64,000 nt of DNA from Streptomyces zhaozhouensis (GTDB lineage: Bacteria; Actinomycetota; Actinomycetes; Streptomycetales; Streptomycetaceae): NCBI RefSeq assembly GCF_900230195.1, contig NZ_OCNE01000022.1, positions 1 through 64,000 of the forward strand. The letters run 5' to 3'. A model generated the notes under the pieces. The model had not been told where the DNA came from. It made no database searches and was given only the letters and a program-made list of their open reading frames with translations. The translations under genes and the position numbers were made by a program. Positions 51,043 to 59,844 of the stretch are shown piece after piece (the first letter of the stretch is position 1; each line of letters opens with the position of its first letter).

Positions 51043-51310
51043 GGCGGGAACCTCTCACGGCGATCCGGCCCCGGTCGGACGGGCGGCCGGGGCCCTGTCC
51101 ACCCTAGGCGGCCAACCTCCGTCGGTGGCGGCGAACTTGGCGGGTTGCCGAAAGCGACCCCGCGCGAACTAGTCCCCTGGTATATGCCGCACGCGGGGGC
51201 GGTACATGCTTGCTCCCCTCGATCCGTGACGCGCTCCGGCGCGCTCCCCCTCCCCCAGACACCCGAGCCGGCGTGGAGAACCACTGGTCACACAGGCGGC
51301 GCGCGGCGCG

Positions 51311-53551
51311 CTACGACGCGCCCTCGCCGCTCCCACTCGTCTCCTCCGCCTCCTCCTCCGCCGGCTCGGGCGGTCGGACCGCCACGGCGCGCGCCGCGTC
51401 CGCCCCCTCGGCGAGCAGCACCTCGAAACCGGCCTCGTCCAGAACGGGCACTTTCAGCTGCATCGCCTTGTCGAACTTCGATCCCGGACTCTCCCCGACG
51501 ACCAGAAAATCCGTCTTCTTGGAGACAGATCCGGTCACCTTCGCTCCCAGACCGCGCAGCGCGTCCTGCGCGCCGTCCCGGGTGTGGCGCTCCAGCGTGC
51601 CGGTGACGACCGTCGTGATCCCGGCCAACGGGCGGGGCGCCTCCTCCCGTTCGCCCGACTCGGCCAGCCGCACCCCGGCCGCCCGCCAGCGCTCGACGAT
51701 CTCCCGGTGCCAGTCGACGGCGAACCAGTCCTTCAACGAGGCGGCGATCGTCGGCCCCACGCCCTCCGTGGCGGCCAGCTCCTCCTCCGTCGCCTCGGCG
51801 ATCCGGTCCAGCGAGCGGAACTCCCTGGCCAGCGCCTCGGCCGCCACGGGCCCCACGTGCCGGATGGACAGCCCCGCGATGATCCGCGCGAGCGGGCGCT
51901 CCTTGGCCGCCTGGATGGACTCCAGCATGGCCAGCGCGTTCTTCTTCGGCTCGCCCTGCTGGTTGGCGAAGAAGGTGACCACCTTGGGCTCGCCGGTCTC
52001 CGGGTCGGTCTTGGGCAGGCCCGTGTCCTGGTCCAGCACGTGCGACCGGATCGGCAGCAGCTCCTCGACCGTCAGCTCGAAGAGCCGCGCCTCGTCCCGC
52101 AGCGGGGGCTCGGCCGGCTCCAGCGGCTGGGTGAGCGCCGTCGCCGCGACATACCCGAAGTGGTCGATGTCCAGGCAGCGGCGGCCCGCCAGATAGAAGA
52201 TCCGCTCCCGCAACTGCGCCGGGCAGGAGCGGGCGTTGGGGCAGCGCAGGTCGATGTCCCCCTCCTTCATGGGCATCAGCGCCGTGCCGCACTCGGGGCA
52301 GGCGCTCGGCATCACGAACTCCCGCTCGCCGCCGTCCCGCAGGTCGGCGACCGGCCCCAGGATCTCCGGGATCACGTCGCCGGCCTTGCGGAGCGCCACC
52401 GTGTCCCCGATCAGCACGCCCTTCGCCTTGACCACCTGCTGGTTGTGCAGGGTGGCGAACTCGACCTCGGAGCCGGCGACCGTGACCGGCTCGACCACCG
52501 CGTACGGCGTGACCCGGCCGGTGCGGCCGACGCCGACGCGGATGTCGACCAGCCGGGTGTTGACCTCCTCCGGCGGGTACTTCCAGGCGATCGCCCAGCG
52601 CGGGGCGCGCGAGGTGTGGCCCAGCCGGCCCTGGAGCGGGATCTCGTCGAGCTTGACGACGACGCCGTCGATCTCGTGCTCCACCGCGTGCCGGTGCTCG
52701 CCGTAGTACGCGATGAACTCCCGCACCCCCTCCAGCGAGGTGACCACCTTGCTGGCGCGGGCCGTCGGCAGACCCCACTCGGCCAGCAGCTCGTACGCCT
52801 CCGACAGCCGCGCGATGTCGAAGCCCTGTCGGGCGCCGATGCCGTGCACCACCATCTGGAGCGGGCGGCTCGCCGTGACCTTCGGGTCCTTCTGGCGGAG
52901 CGAGCCGGCCGCCGCGTTGCGCGGGTTGGCGAAGGGCTTCTCCCCGGCCGCGACCAGCCGCTCGTTCAGCTCCTCGAAGCGCTCCATGGGGAAGAAGACC
53001 TCCCCCCTGATCTCCACCAGCTCGGGGACGCGGTCCCCCAGCAGGCGGTTCGGCACCTCGCGGATGGTGCGGACGTTCGGTGTGATGTCCTCCCCCGTGC
53101 GCCCGTCGCCCCGGGTGGCCGCGCGGGTCAGCCTGCCCTGCTCGTACGTCAGGTTGACCGCGAGGCCGTCGACCTTCAGCTCGCACAGGAACCGGTGCGG
53201 GATGCCGGTCAGCTCGTCCGCGACCCGCTGCTCCCAGGCGGCCAACTCCTCGTCGTCGAAGGCGTTGTCCAACGAGAGCATCCGCTCCCGGTGCTCGACC
53301 GAGGTGAACTCGGTCTCGTAGCTCCCGGCGACCTGCTGGGTCGGCGAGTCCGGGGTGCGCAGCGCCGGGTGCTCCTCCTCCAGGCCCTGGAGCTCGCGCA
53401 GCAGGGCGTCGAACGCGGCATCGCTGATCACCGGCGTCTTCACGTAGTAGCGGAAGCGGTGCTCCTCGACCTGCTCGGCGAGCAGCTTGTGGCGCTCACG
53501 CGCCTCGGAAGGCACCGACGACTCGTCTTCCAGGGGGCGTTCGCCAGCCAC
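51311..53551 (-). CDS. ligA: NAD-dependent DNA ligase LigA
   Basis: 746 aa. The adenylation site is CELKVDGLAVNL (Lys around 130), after the Ia domain that binds NMN. OB-fold, zinc-finger (four Cys around CPECG...CPNARSC), helix-hairpin-helix and C-terminal BRCT (GITTVVTGTLERHTRDGAQD) domains follow in order. It seals nicks during replication and repair. The GTG at 53551 has GAGAAGGA upstream. The MetE-like gene ends 15 nt upstream, so the two are probably cotranscribed. The C-terminus ends in an acidic low-complexity tail. Confidence 0.97.
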   Translation of the reverse strand: MAGERPLEDESSVPSEARERHKLLAEQVEEHRFRYYVKTPVISDAAFDALLRELQGLEEEHPALRTPDSPTQQVAGSYETEFTSVEHRERMLSLDNAFDDEELAAWEQRVADELTGIPHRFLCELKVDGLAVNLTYEQGRLTRAATRGDGRTGEDITPNVRTIREVPNRLLGDRVPELVEIRGEVFFPMERFEELNERLVAAGEKPFANPRNAAAGSLRQKDPKVTASRPLQMVVHGIGARQGFDIARLSEAYELLAEWGLPTARASKVVTSLEGVREFIAYYGEHRHAVEHEIDGVVVKLDEIPLQGRLGHTSRAPRWAIAWKYPPEEVNTRLVDIRVGVGRTGRVTPYAVVEPVTVAGSEVEFATLHNQQVVKAKGVLIGDTVALRKAGDVIPEILGPVADLRDGGEREFVMPSACPECGTALMPMKEGDIDLRCPNARSCPAQLRERIFYLAGRRCLDIDHFGYVAATALTQPLEPAEPPLRDEARLFELTVEELLPIRSHVLDQDTGLPKTDPETGEPKVVTFFANQQGEPKKNALAMLESIQAAKERPLARIIAGLSIRHVGPVAAEALAREFRSLDRIAEATEEELAATEGVGPTIAASLKDWFAVDWHREIVERWRAAGVRLAESGEREEAPRPLAGITTVVTGTLERHTRDGAQDALRGLGAKVTGSVSKKTDFLVVGESPGSKFDKAMQLKVPVLDEAGFEVLLAEGADAARAVAVRPPEPAEEEAEETSGSGEGAS

Positions 53552-53566
53552 TGTCCTTCTCTCCCG

Positions 53567-54592
53567 TCACTCAGGGTCGTCCGCGAGGGATTTCGCCGCC
53601 CGGACGCAGTGGGCCAACGCGGCCCGCGCGTACGCCGGAGACGCACCCGCGAGCCCGCAGGAGGGGGTGACCACCACGGACTCACCGAGAAGTCCGGGCG
53701 ACAGTCCCAGCCTGCGCCAAAGCGACCTGACGGGAGTGACAGTACCGGCCGGGTCTGACAATTCCCCGGGGACGACGCCCACCCCCGGCAACACCCCGGC
53801 GAAGAGCGCGACCCCGCCCTCCACGGCCTCGCCGACCGCCTCGTCATCACGCTCGGTGAGCAGCCCCAGGTCGCAGGAGACGGCACGGAACCCGGCCCGA
53901 CGCAGCAGCGCGAACGGCACCCCCGGGGCGCAACAGTGCGCCACCGCCGGCGCCTCGCCGGCGACCGCGACCAGCTCCCGCAGCGTCTCCTCCACCACCG
54001 CGCGGTCCACGGCCCCGTGCGTGCGGTAGCCGCTCGCGGTGCGCACCCGGCCCGCCAGCACGGCGGGCAGCGAGGGCTCGTCGAACTGCGCGACCACCGT
54101 CGCCCCCGGCACCCGCCGCCGCACCTCGGCCAGATGACCGCGCAGCCCCTCGGCAAGCGACTGCGCCAGGTCGCGGCAGGCGCCCGGGTCGCCGAGCATG
54201 GCCTCGCCGTTGCGCCGTTCCAGGGCCGCCGCCAGCGACCAGGGGCCCATCACGGCGACCTTCAGCACACCCTCGTACCCCTGCGTGAACTCCTCGACGG
54301 CGTCCAGATCCTCCCGCAGCCAGGCCCGCGCCCGCCGGGTGTCGCGGCCCGGACGGTCCCCGATCCGCCAACCGCTCGGCTCAAGTCGGGCGTACAGCTC
54401 GGCCAGCAGCCCCGTGGAGCGGCCCACCATGTCGGCGCCGGGGCCGCGCGCCGGCAACTCCGGCAGGAACAGCGGCGACTCCAGCTCACCGGCGACCGTC
54501 CTGGCCGCCTCCCTGGCGTCCTCGCCCGGCATCGAACCGACCCCGGTGGCCGCCGCCCGGCCCCAGGGGAACGCGTGCGTCTTCTCAGTCAC
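53567..54592 (-). CDS. Cobalamin-independent methionine synthase-like protein (MetE C-terminal domain family)
   Basis: 341 aa, only the catalytic barrel half of MetE. The start GVGSMPGEDAREAARTV, the zinc-ligand segments VAHCCAPG and TPSCGLAG, and FDEPSLPAVLAG are present. Stand-alone MetE-C proteins are common in actinobacteria; their methyl donor and acceptor are often unknown, so methionine synthesis is not assured. The GTG at 54592 lies in the first of two 23-nt tandem repeats (54583-54629), which duplicate the ribosome site and start codon. ligA follows in the same direction. Confidence 0.88.
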   Translation of the reverse strand: MTEKTHAFPWGRAAATGVGSMPGEDAREAARTVAGELESPLFLPELPARGPGADMVGRSTGLLAELYARLEPSGWRIGDRPGRDTRRARAWLREDLDAVEEFTQGYEGVLKVAVMGPWSLAAALERRNGEAMLGDPGACRDLAQSLAEGLRGHLAEVRRRVPGATVVAQFDEPSLPAVLAGRVRTASGYRTHGAVDRAVVEETLRELVAVAGEAPAVAHCCAPGVPFALLRRAGFRAVSCDLGLLTERDDEAVGEAVEGGVALFAGVLPGVGVVPGELSDPAGTVTPVRSLWRRLGLSPGLLGESVVVTPSCGLAGASPAYARAALAHCVRAAKSLADDPE

Positions 54593-54629
54593 TTCCGTCT
54601 CTCACGTCTCAGTCACTTCCGTCTCTCAC
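54583..54629 (-). repeat. Tandem duplication of a translation-start region
   Basis: Two identical 23-nt copies (54583-54605 and 54607-54629) with 24-nt period. Each has a GAGACGGAA site and GTG ACT GAG. The upstream GTG runs into TGA after four codons (M-T-E-T-stop), in frame with the real gene. The ribosome may thus meet a short decoy ORF before the true start. Confidence 0.8.
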
Positions 54630-54682
54630 CTCACTCGGGTGGGTGAATTCCGTCGGGGCCGGCCGCCCGTCCCGGACCGGCC

Positions 54683-55372
54683 CTAGCCGACCGGGCGTAC
54701 CTGGAGGTCGGTGATCTCGGCGTCGCGCGGCAGGTCGAGGGCGAGCAGCACCGTGCGGGCCACCGACTCCGGGGACATCCAGCGCTCCGGGTCGTAGTCG
54801 CGCCCCTCCTGCTGGTGCACCTTGCGCTGCATCGGGGTGGCGGTGCGCCCCGGGTAGACCGTGGTGACGCCCACGCCGTGCGGGCGCTCCTCGGCGCGCA
54901 GCGCGTCGGCGAGGGCCCGCAGGCCGTGCTTGCTGGCGGCGTAGACGCCCCAGCGCGGGTTCGCGTTGAGCCCGGCGCCCGAGTTGACGAAGACCACCCG
55001 CCCCTTGGCCGCCCGCAGCTGCGGCAGCAGCAGCCGGGTGAGCTCGGCCGGCGCGACCAGGTTGGCGGCGAGCACCGACTGCCACACCTTGGGCGTCAGT
55101 TCGCCGATCTCGGCCAGCTCGACGACGCCGGCGCAGTGCACCAGCCCGTCGATCCGGTCGGGCGGCGACTGGTGGCCCAGCGCCCACGAGAGGCGCTCGG
55201 GCTCGGCGAGGTCGCCCACCAGGGTCCGCGCGCCCTCGAAACGCTCCCGGAGCTCCTTCGCGCGCCCCGCGTCGCGCGCCCAGAGCCACAGCTCGTCGCC
55301 GCGCGCCAACAACTGTTCCGTCAGCACGGCCCCGATGCCCGAGCCGGCCCCTGTGATCACGTGTGTCGCCAT
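54683..55372 (-). CDS. Short-chain dehydrogenase/reductase
   Basis: 229 aa NAD(P)-dependent oxidoreductase. TGAGSGIG (around 7-14) binds the cofactor, and the catalytic Ser, Tyr and Lys lie in NSGAGLN and VYAASKHGLRAL. The substrate is unknown; classical SDRs of this type reduce ketones or oxidise alcohols. The ATG at 55372 lacks a clear ribosome site and lies only 44 nt from the divergent nitrilase-family gene, so promoters overlap and the mRNA may have little or no leader. Confidence 0.92.
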   Translation of the reverse strand: MATHVITGAGSGIGAVLTEQLLARGDELWLWARDAGRAKELRERFEGARTLVGDLAEPERLSWALGHQSPPDRIDGLVHCAGVVELAEIGELTPKVWQSVLAANLVAPAELTRLLLPQLRAAKGRVVFVNSGAGLNANPRWGVYAASKHGLRALADALRAEERPHGVGVTTVYPGRTATPMQRKVHQQEGRDYDPERWMSPESVARTVLLALDLPRDAEITDLQVRPVG

Positions 55373-55416
55373 AGCACCATGGTCCCCCAGGGCCGTCGAG
55401 GGAAGGACCCAACCCC

Positions 55417-56271
55417 ATGCGCATCGCGCTCAGCCAGCTGGCCGCCACCGTCTCCCCCGAGGAGAACCTGCGCGCGGTCGTCGACCAGACGGAACGCGCC
55501 GCCGGACAGGGCGCCGAGCTGGTGGTCTTCCCGGAGGCGGCGATGGCCAGGTTCGGGGTGCCGCTCGGCCCGCTGGCCGAGCCGCTGGACGGCCCCTGGG
55601 CGGACGGCGTCCGCGCCGTGGCGGAACGGACCGGAACGCTGGTGGTGGCCGGGATGTTCACCCCCGACGAGGACGGCAGGGTGCGCAACACCCTGCTGAT
55701 CACCGGCCGGGGTGTGGCGACCCACTACGACAAGCTGCATCTCTTCGACGCGTTCGACTTCGCCGAGTCGGCCACGGTGGCGCCGGGGGACGAGGTGGTC
55801 ACCGCCTCCCTCGACGGCCTGACGCTGGGCTTCGCGACCTGCTACGACGTGCGGTTCCCCGCGCTCTTCGGGGCGTTGGCGGAACGAGGGGCGCGGGTCG
55901 TGGTGCTGCCGGCTTCCTGGGGCGCGGGGCCGGGGAAGGTGGAGCAGTGGGAGGTGCTGGTGCGGGCCAGGGCGTTGGACAGCACCTGCTGGGTGCTGGC
56001 CGCCGGGCAGGCGGACCCGGCGACGGTCGGCGCCCCGCCGGCGACGGGGGCGCCCACCGGGGTCGGCCACAGCATGGTGGTCTCCCCGCTGGGCGAGGTG
56101 ACCGCACGGCTCGGCGGCGCGCCCGGACTGCTGCTGGCCGACCTCGATTTGGCGGCGGTCGACGCGGCCAGGCGCACCGTCCCGGTCCTGGCCAACGCGC
56201 GGCGCCTGGCCGGTGGGGGCGGGGGCGGGGGCGGGGGCGGGGGCGACCACGGTGCCGACGTGGTGCGGTGA
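55417..56271 (+). CDS. Nitrilase-superfamily carbon-nitrogen hydrolase
   Basis: 284 aa from ATG 55417 (GAGGGAAGGA upstream). The Glu-Lys-Cys triad is complete: Glu in VVFPEAAMA, Lys in YDKLHLFD and Cys in FATCYDVRFP. The family hydrolyses C-N bonds of amides such as deaminated glutathione or omega-amides; the FD motif after the Lys fits the Nit1/Nit2-like branch, but this is uncertain. The C-terminus ends in a run of Gly residues encoded by five exact GGGGGC hexamers, probably a slippage product outside the catalytic fold. A 43-bp tandem array follows. Confidence 0.9.
   Translation: MRIALSQLAATVSPEENLRAVVDQTERAAGQGAELVVFPEAAMARFGVPLGPLAEPLDGPWADGVRAVAERTGTLVVAGMFTPDEDGRVRNTLLITGRGVATHYDKLHLFDAFDFAESATVAPGDEVVTASLDGLTLGFATCYDVRFPALFGALAERGARVVVLPASWGAGPGKVEQWEVLVRARALDSTCWVLAAGQADPATVGAPPATGAPTGVGHSMVVSPLGEVTARLGGAPGLLLADLDLAAVDAARRTVPVLANARRLAGGGGGGGGGGGDHGADVVR
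56215..56244 (+). repeat. Five GGGGGC hexamers coding for a Gly run
   Basis: Five perfect copies of GGGGGC in a row, near the 3' end of the nitrilase-family gene. Each adds two Gly residues, so copy-number changes stay in frame. The G-tracts on the coding strand have G-quadruplex potential. Confidence 0.9.
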
Positions 56272-56284
56272 GTCGTCGACCACA

Positions 56285-56493
56285 CGCCGGTGGACGGTCG
56301 CCCGCGCAGTTCCCCGCGCCCCTTCAACGCCGGTGGACGGTCGCCCGCGCAGTTCCCCGCGCCCCTTCAACGCCGGTGGACGGTCGCCCGCGCAGTTCCC
56401 CGCGCCCCTTCAACGCCGGTGGACGGTCGCCCGCGCAGTTCCCCGCGCCCCTTCAACGCCGGTGGACGGCTTGGGGGCGCGGGGAACCACGCG
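56285..56493. repeat. 43-bp tandem array and matching inverted arm in a convergent intergenic region
   Basis: Four full 43-bp copies start at 56285, 56328, 56371 and 56414, with a partial fifth at 56457-56469. Each holds cgcgcagttccccgcgcccc, the arm of a hairpin-forming repeat frequent between Streptomyces genes. The partner arm ggggcgcggggaaccacgcg follows at 56474-56493 and can pair with the last copy. The region (56272-56572) lies between the convergent nitrilase-family and mnmA genes, holds no other gene, and likely acts at transcript ends. Confidence 0.9.
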
Positions 56494-56572
56494 AAAGCCG
56501 AGTGGCAGGCCAAACACGACCACCACACCGAAGCACCACGGCGCGCAGACGCCCACCCACCCGGCGGAGCGG

Positions 56573-57733
56573 TCAGCGAGCCGCCCTCGTGTGGGCGATC
56601 GTGCCGGAGCCGACGACGCGGGTGTCGTCGTAGAGGACCACCGCCTGGCCGGGCGCGACCCCGCGCACCGGGGCGTCGAACGCGACGCGCAGCTCGCCGT
56701 CCACCACCTCCGCGGTCACCGGCGTCTCCGCGCCGTGCGCGCGCAGTTGCGCCGTGTAGCGGCCGCTGCCCTCGGGCGCGGTGCCGCCGCACCAGCGCGG
56801 GCGGATCGCGGTCAGCGCGGCGATGTCCAGCGCCTCGGCGGGGCCGACGGTGACCGTGTTGTCCACCGGGGAGATGTCCAGCACGTACCGGGGCTTGCCG
56901 TCGGCCGCCGGGTGGCCGATGCGCAGCCCGCGCCGCTGGCCGACGGTGAAGCCGTGGGCGCCCTGGTGGGTGCCGACCTTGGTGCCGTCCTCGTCGAGGA
57001 TGTCCCCCTCGGCCGAGCCGAGGTGGCGCGCCAGGAAGCCCTGGGTGTCGCCGTCGGCGATGAAGCAGATGTCGTGGCTGTCGGGCTTGCGCGCCACGGC
57101 GAGGCCCCGGCGCTCGGCCTCGGCCCTGATCTCGTCCTTGGTGGCACCGGTGTCGCCCAACGGGAAGAGGGCGTGCGCCAGTTGACGGTCGTCGAGGACG
57201 CCGAGCACATAGCTCTGGTCCTTGGCCTGGTCGCTGGAGCGGTGCAGCTCGCGCCGCCCGTCCTGGGTCAGTCGGACGGTGGCGTAGTGGCCAGTGCAGA
57301 CCGCGTCGAAGCCGAGGGCCAGCGCGCGGTCCAGCAGCGCGGCGAACTTGATCTTCTCGTTGCAGCGCAGACAGGGGTTGGGGGTGCGGCCGGCCCGGTA
57401 CTCGTCGATGAAGTCGTCGACGACCTCGGCGCGGAAGCGCTCGGCCAAGTCCCAGACGTAGAACGGGATGCCGATCACGTCGGCGGCGCGGCGGGCGTCG
57501 CGGGAGTCCTCGACGGTGCAGCAGCCGCGCGCGCCGGTGCGGAAGGACTGGGGGTTGGCGGAGAGCGCGAGATGGACGCCGGTCACCTCGTGTCCGGCCT
57601 CGACCGCCCTGGCGGCGGCGACCGCCGAGTCGACGCCGCCTGACATGGCGGCGAGCACGCGCAGTCGGGGACCCGTGCGGGGGCCGGTGGGGGCACCGGG
57701 GAAGGCGTCGGGGGCACCGGAAGTCTCAGTCAT
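56573..57733 (-). CDS. mnmA: tRNA 2-thiouridylase MnmA
   Basis: 386 aa. It inserts sulfur at C2 of the wobble uridine (U34) of Lys, Glu and Gln tRNAs. MSGGVDSAVAAA is the PP-loop for ATP, and the catalytic cysteines lie in NPCLRCNEKIKF and HDICFI. A Ser/Pro-rich stretch precedes the PP-loop. The ATG at 57733 has a weak GGACGG site. The cysteine desulfurase gene lies just upstream on the same strand and likely supplies the sulfur. Confidence 0.96.
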   Translation of the reverse strand: MTETSGAPDAFPGAPTGPRTGPRLRVLAAMSGGVDSAVAAARAVEAGHEVTGVHLALSANPQSFRTGARGCCTVEDSRDARRAADVIGIPFYVWDLAERFRAEVVDDFIDEYRAGRTPNPCLRCNEKIKFAALLDRALALGFDAVCTGHYATVRLTQDGRRELHRSSDQAKDQSYVLGVLDDRQLAHALFPLGDTGATKDEIRAEAERRGLAVARKPDSHDICFIADGDTQGFLARHLGSAEGDILDEDGTKVGTHQGAHGFTVGQRRGLRIGHPAADGKPRYVLDISPVDNTVTVGPAEALDIAALTAIRPRWCGGTAPEGSGRYTAQLRAHGAETPVTAEVVDGELRVAFDAPVRGVAPGQAVVLYDDTRVVGSGTIAHTRAAR

Positions 57734-57793
57734 AGCCCGTCCAGGGTACGACCCCGCACCGACAGCGCGCGTTCGGCCGAGGGGGCGCGAGGG

Positions 57794-57847
57794 CCGGCGG
57801 GCCGCGCCGTTCAGCTCAGACCGGCGGACCGCGCCGTTCAGCTCAGG
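57794..57847 (-). repeat. 27-bp tandem duplication at the end of the cysteine desulfurase gene
   Basis: Two copies with 27-bp period (57794-57820 and 57821-57847), differing at two positions. The unit covers the last Leu-Ser codons and the TGA, so a second stop and a copy of the tail lie just past the real stop codon. It is a local slip duplication at a gene boundary. Confidence 0.8.
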
Positions 57848-59007
57848 CCGGCGGCCCTGGCCCTGGCGACGGCCGGGCCGATGGCCTCGGCGACGGCCGC
57901 GACGTCGGCGGCCGTGGAGGAGTGGCCGAGGCTGAACCGCAGGGTGCCCCTGGCCAGCTCCGGGTCGGCGCCGGCGGCCAGCAGCACGTGGCTGGGCTGG
58001 GCGACGCCGGCCGTGCAGGCCGAGCCGGTGGAGCACGCGATGCCCTGCGCGTCGAGCAGCAGCAGCAACGCGTCGCCCTCGCAGCCGGGGAAGGCGAAGT
58101 GCGCGTTGGCCGGGAGCCGCCCGGCCGGGTCGGGGTCGCCGTTGAACACCGCGTCGGGCACGGCCCCACGCACCCGGGCCACCAGCTCGTCGCGGAGCGC
58201 GCCGACCCGGCGGGCGAACGCGGGACGCCGCTCCACGGTGAGCCGCGCCGCGGTGGCGAACGCGGCGACGGCCGGGACGTCCAGGGTGCCGGAGCGCACC
58301 TCGCGCTCCTGACCGCCGCCGTGCAGCACGGGCACCGGGGTGGCGTCCCGGGTGAGCAGCAGCGCGCCCACGCCGAGCGGGCCGCCGATCTTGTGCCCGG
58401 AGACGGTCAGGGCGGTCAGCCCCGAGGCGGCGAAGTCGACCGGCAACTGGCCGACGGCCTGTACCGCGTCGGCGTGCAGCGGGATGTCGAACTCGGCGGC
58501 GACTGCGCTCAGTTCGGCGATCGGCTGGATCGTGCCGATCTCGTTGTTGGCCCACATCACGGTGGCCAGCGCCACCTCGTCGGGGGCGCGCTCGATGGCG
58601 GCCCTGAGGTCCTCGGGGCGCACCCGGCCCAGCGCGTCGACGGGCAGCCACTCGACGACCGCCCCCTGGTGGTCGGCGAGCCACTGGACCACGTCCAGCA
58701 CGGCGTGGTGTTCGACGGGGCTGGCCAGCAGCCGGCGGCGGCGGGGGTCGGCGGCGGTGCGGGACCAGTAGAGGCCCTTCACGGCGAGGTTGTCCGCCTC
58801 GGTGCCGCCGGAGGTGAGGACCACCTCGCTGGGGCGGGCGCCGAGCGCGGCGGCCAGCTCCTCCCGGCCCTCCTCCACCGCGCGCCGGGCCCGGCGGCCG
58901 GCGGCGTGGAGCGCGGAGGCGTTGCCCGTGAGGCCGAGGTGGGCGGTCATCACCTCCTGTGCTTCGGGGAGCATCGGGGTGGTGGCGGCGTGGTCGAGGT
59001 AGGGCAT
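57838..59007 (-). CDS. iscS: Cysteine desulfurase (IscS/NifS family)
   Basis: 389 aa PLP enzyme that takes sulfur from cysteine onto its own Cys. YLDHAATTPML starts the protein, the PLP lysine is in VSGHKIGGP, and the sulfur-carrying Cys is in ACSTGSACTAG. It probably hands sulfur to MnmA for tRNA thiolation and may serve other pathways. The ATG at 59007 starts a divergent pair with the amidase gene at 59121. The 3' end is duplicated (57794-57847). Confidence 0.95.
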   Translation of the reverse strand: MPYLDHAATTPMLPEAQEVMTAHLGLTGNASALHAAGRRARRAVEEGREELAAALGARPSEVVLTSGGTEADNLAVKGLYWSRTAADPRRRRLLASPVEHHAVLDVVQWLADHQGAVVEWLPVDALGRVRPEDLRAAIERAPDEVALATVMWANNEIGTIQPIAELSAVAAEFDIPLHADAVQAVGQLPVDFAASGLTALTVSGHKIGGPLGVGALLLTRDATPVPVLHGGGQEREVRSGTLDVPAVAAFATAARLTVERRPAFARRVGALRDELVARVRGAVPDAVFNGDPDPAGRLPANAHFAFPGCEGDALLLLLDAQGIACSTGSACTAGVAQPSHVLLAAGADPELARGTLRFSLGHSSTAADVAAVAEAIGPAVARARAAGLS

Positions 59008-59120
59008 GGTGGGGCCGATTCTATGAGCCGGCCGGGGGCCGCTTCCACGAGCCGGCGCGGGGCCGGCCCGGCGGCGGAACCCCGCGGGGGCATCGGCCGT
59101 TCTTCGAGACGGAGGCGCGC

Positions 59121-59831
59121 ATGAGTGAGGACGGCGAGGGCCGGCAGGGCACGGGCCGGCGCTCCGACCTGCCGCGCAGGGCGCTGCTGGTCGGCGGGAC
59201 GGCCGGGGTGGTCGGGCTCGGCTTCGTCAACCGGGATCGGCTGAACGCCTGGTGGTGGCGGTACTCCGGCTCGCATGTGCGGCGGGAGGAGGGTGAGGTG
59301 GATCACCCGGGCGCGGAGTGGGTGCCGGCGCACCGCGCGAACTACCGGAGGGCCAACCGCCCCAGGGACTTCACGATAGACCGGGTGGTGATCCACATGC
59401 CGGAGGCCACCTACGACGTGACGCTGCGGGTCTTCCAGGACCCCTCGCACGGCGCGGCCACGCACTACGTGGTCCGCTCGGCGGACGGCCATGTCGCACA
59501 ACTGGCCAGGGAGTTGGACGTGGCGTACCACGCGGGCCACCGGGGCTTCAACGAGCGCAGCGTCGGCATCGAGCACGAGGGGTGGGCGGACCGCCCCGAG
59601 TATCTGACGGACGAGATGTACGCGGCCTCGGCGCGGCTGGTCGCCGGGATCTGCGCCCGGCACGGGATCCCGGTGGACCGCGAGCACATCGTCGGCCACA
59701 ACGAGGTGCCGGAGGTGGTGCGCACCTGCCCCGGGCCGCACTGGGACTGGGACCGCTATCTGACGATGGTCGCCGAGGCCGCGGCGGAGGAGGCGGCCGA
59801 GACGCCCACGGAGGCGCCCACCGACACATAG
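59121..59831 (+). CDS. Exported N-acetylmuramoyl-L-alanine amidase (amidase_2)
   Basis: 236 aa from ATG 59121 with GGAGG upstream. The N-terminus SDLPRRALLVGGTAGVVGLGF has twin arginines and a hydrophobic core, so Tat export or an N-terminal anchor is likely. The amidase_2/PGRP fold follows: zinc His in VVIHMPEA, then YHAGHRGFNERSVGIEHEG, and the VGHNEV...TCPGPHWDW end with the second His and Cys. It cleaves the bond between muramic acid and L-Ala in peptidoglycan. An acidic Glu/Thr tail closes the protein. Confidence 0.9.
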   Translation: MSEDGEGRQGTGRRSDLPRRALLVGGTAGVVGLGFVNRDRLNAWWWRYSGSHVRREEGEVDHPGAEWVPAHRANYRRANRPRDFTIDRVVIHMPEATYDVTLRVFQDPSHGAATHYVVRSADGHVAQLARELDVAYHAGHRGFNERSVGIEHEGWADRPEYLTDEMYAASARLVAGICARHGIPVDREHIVGHNEVPEVVRTCPGPHWDWDRYLTMVAEAAAEEAAETPTEAPTDT

Positions 59832-59844
59832 CTCAGGGCGCGGG

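Noticed and set aside
56285..56456. Tandem array considered as CRISPR
   Set aside because: Copies are head-to-tail without unique spacers, and no cas genes are present.
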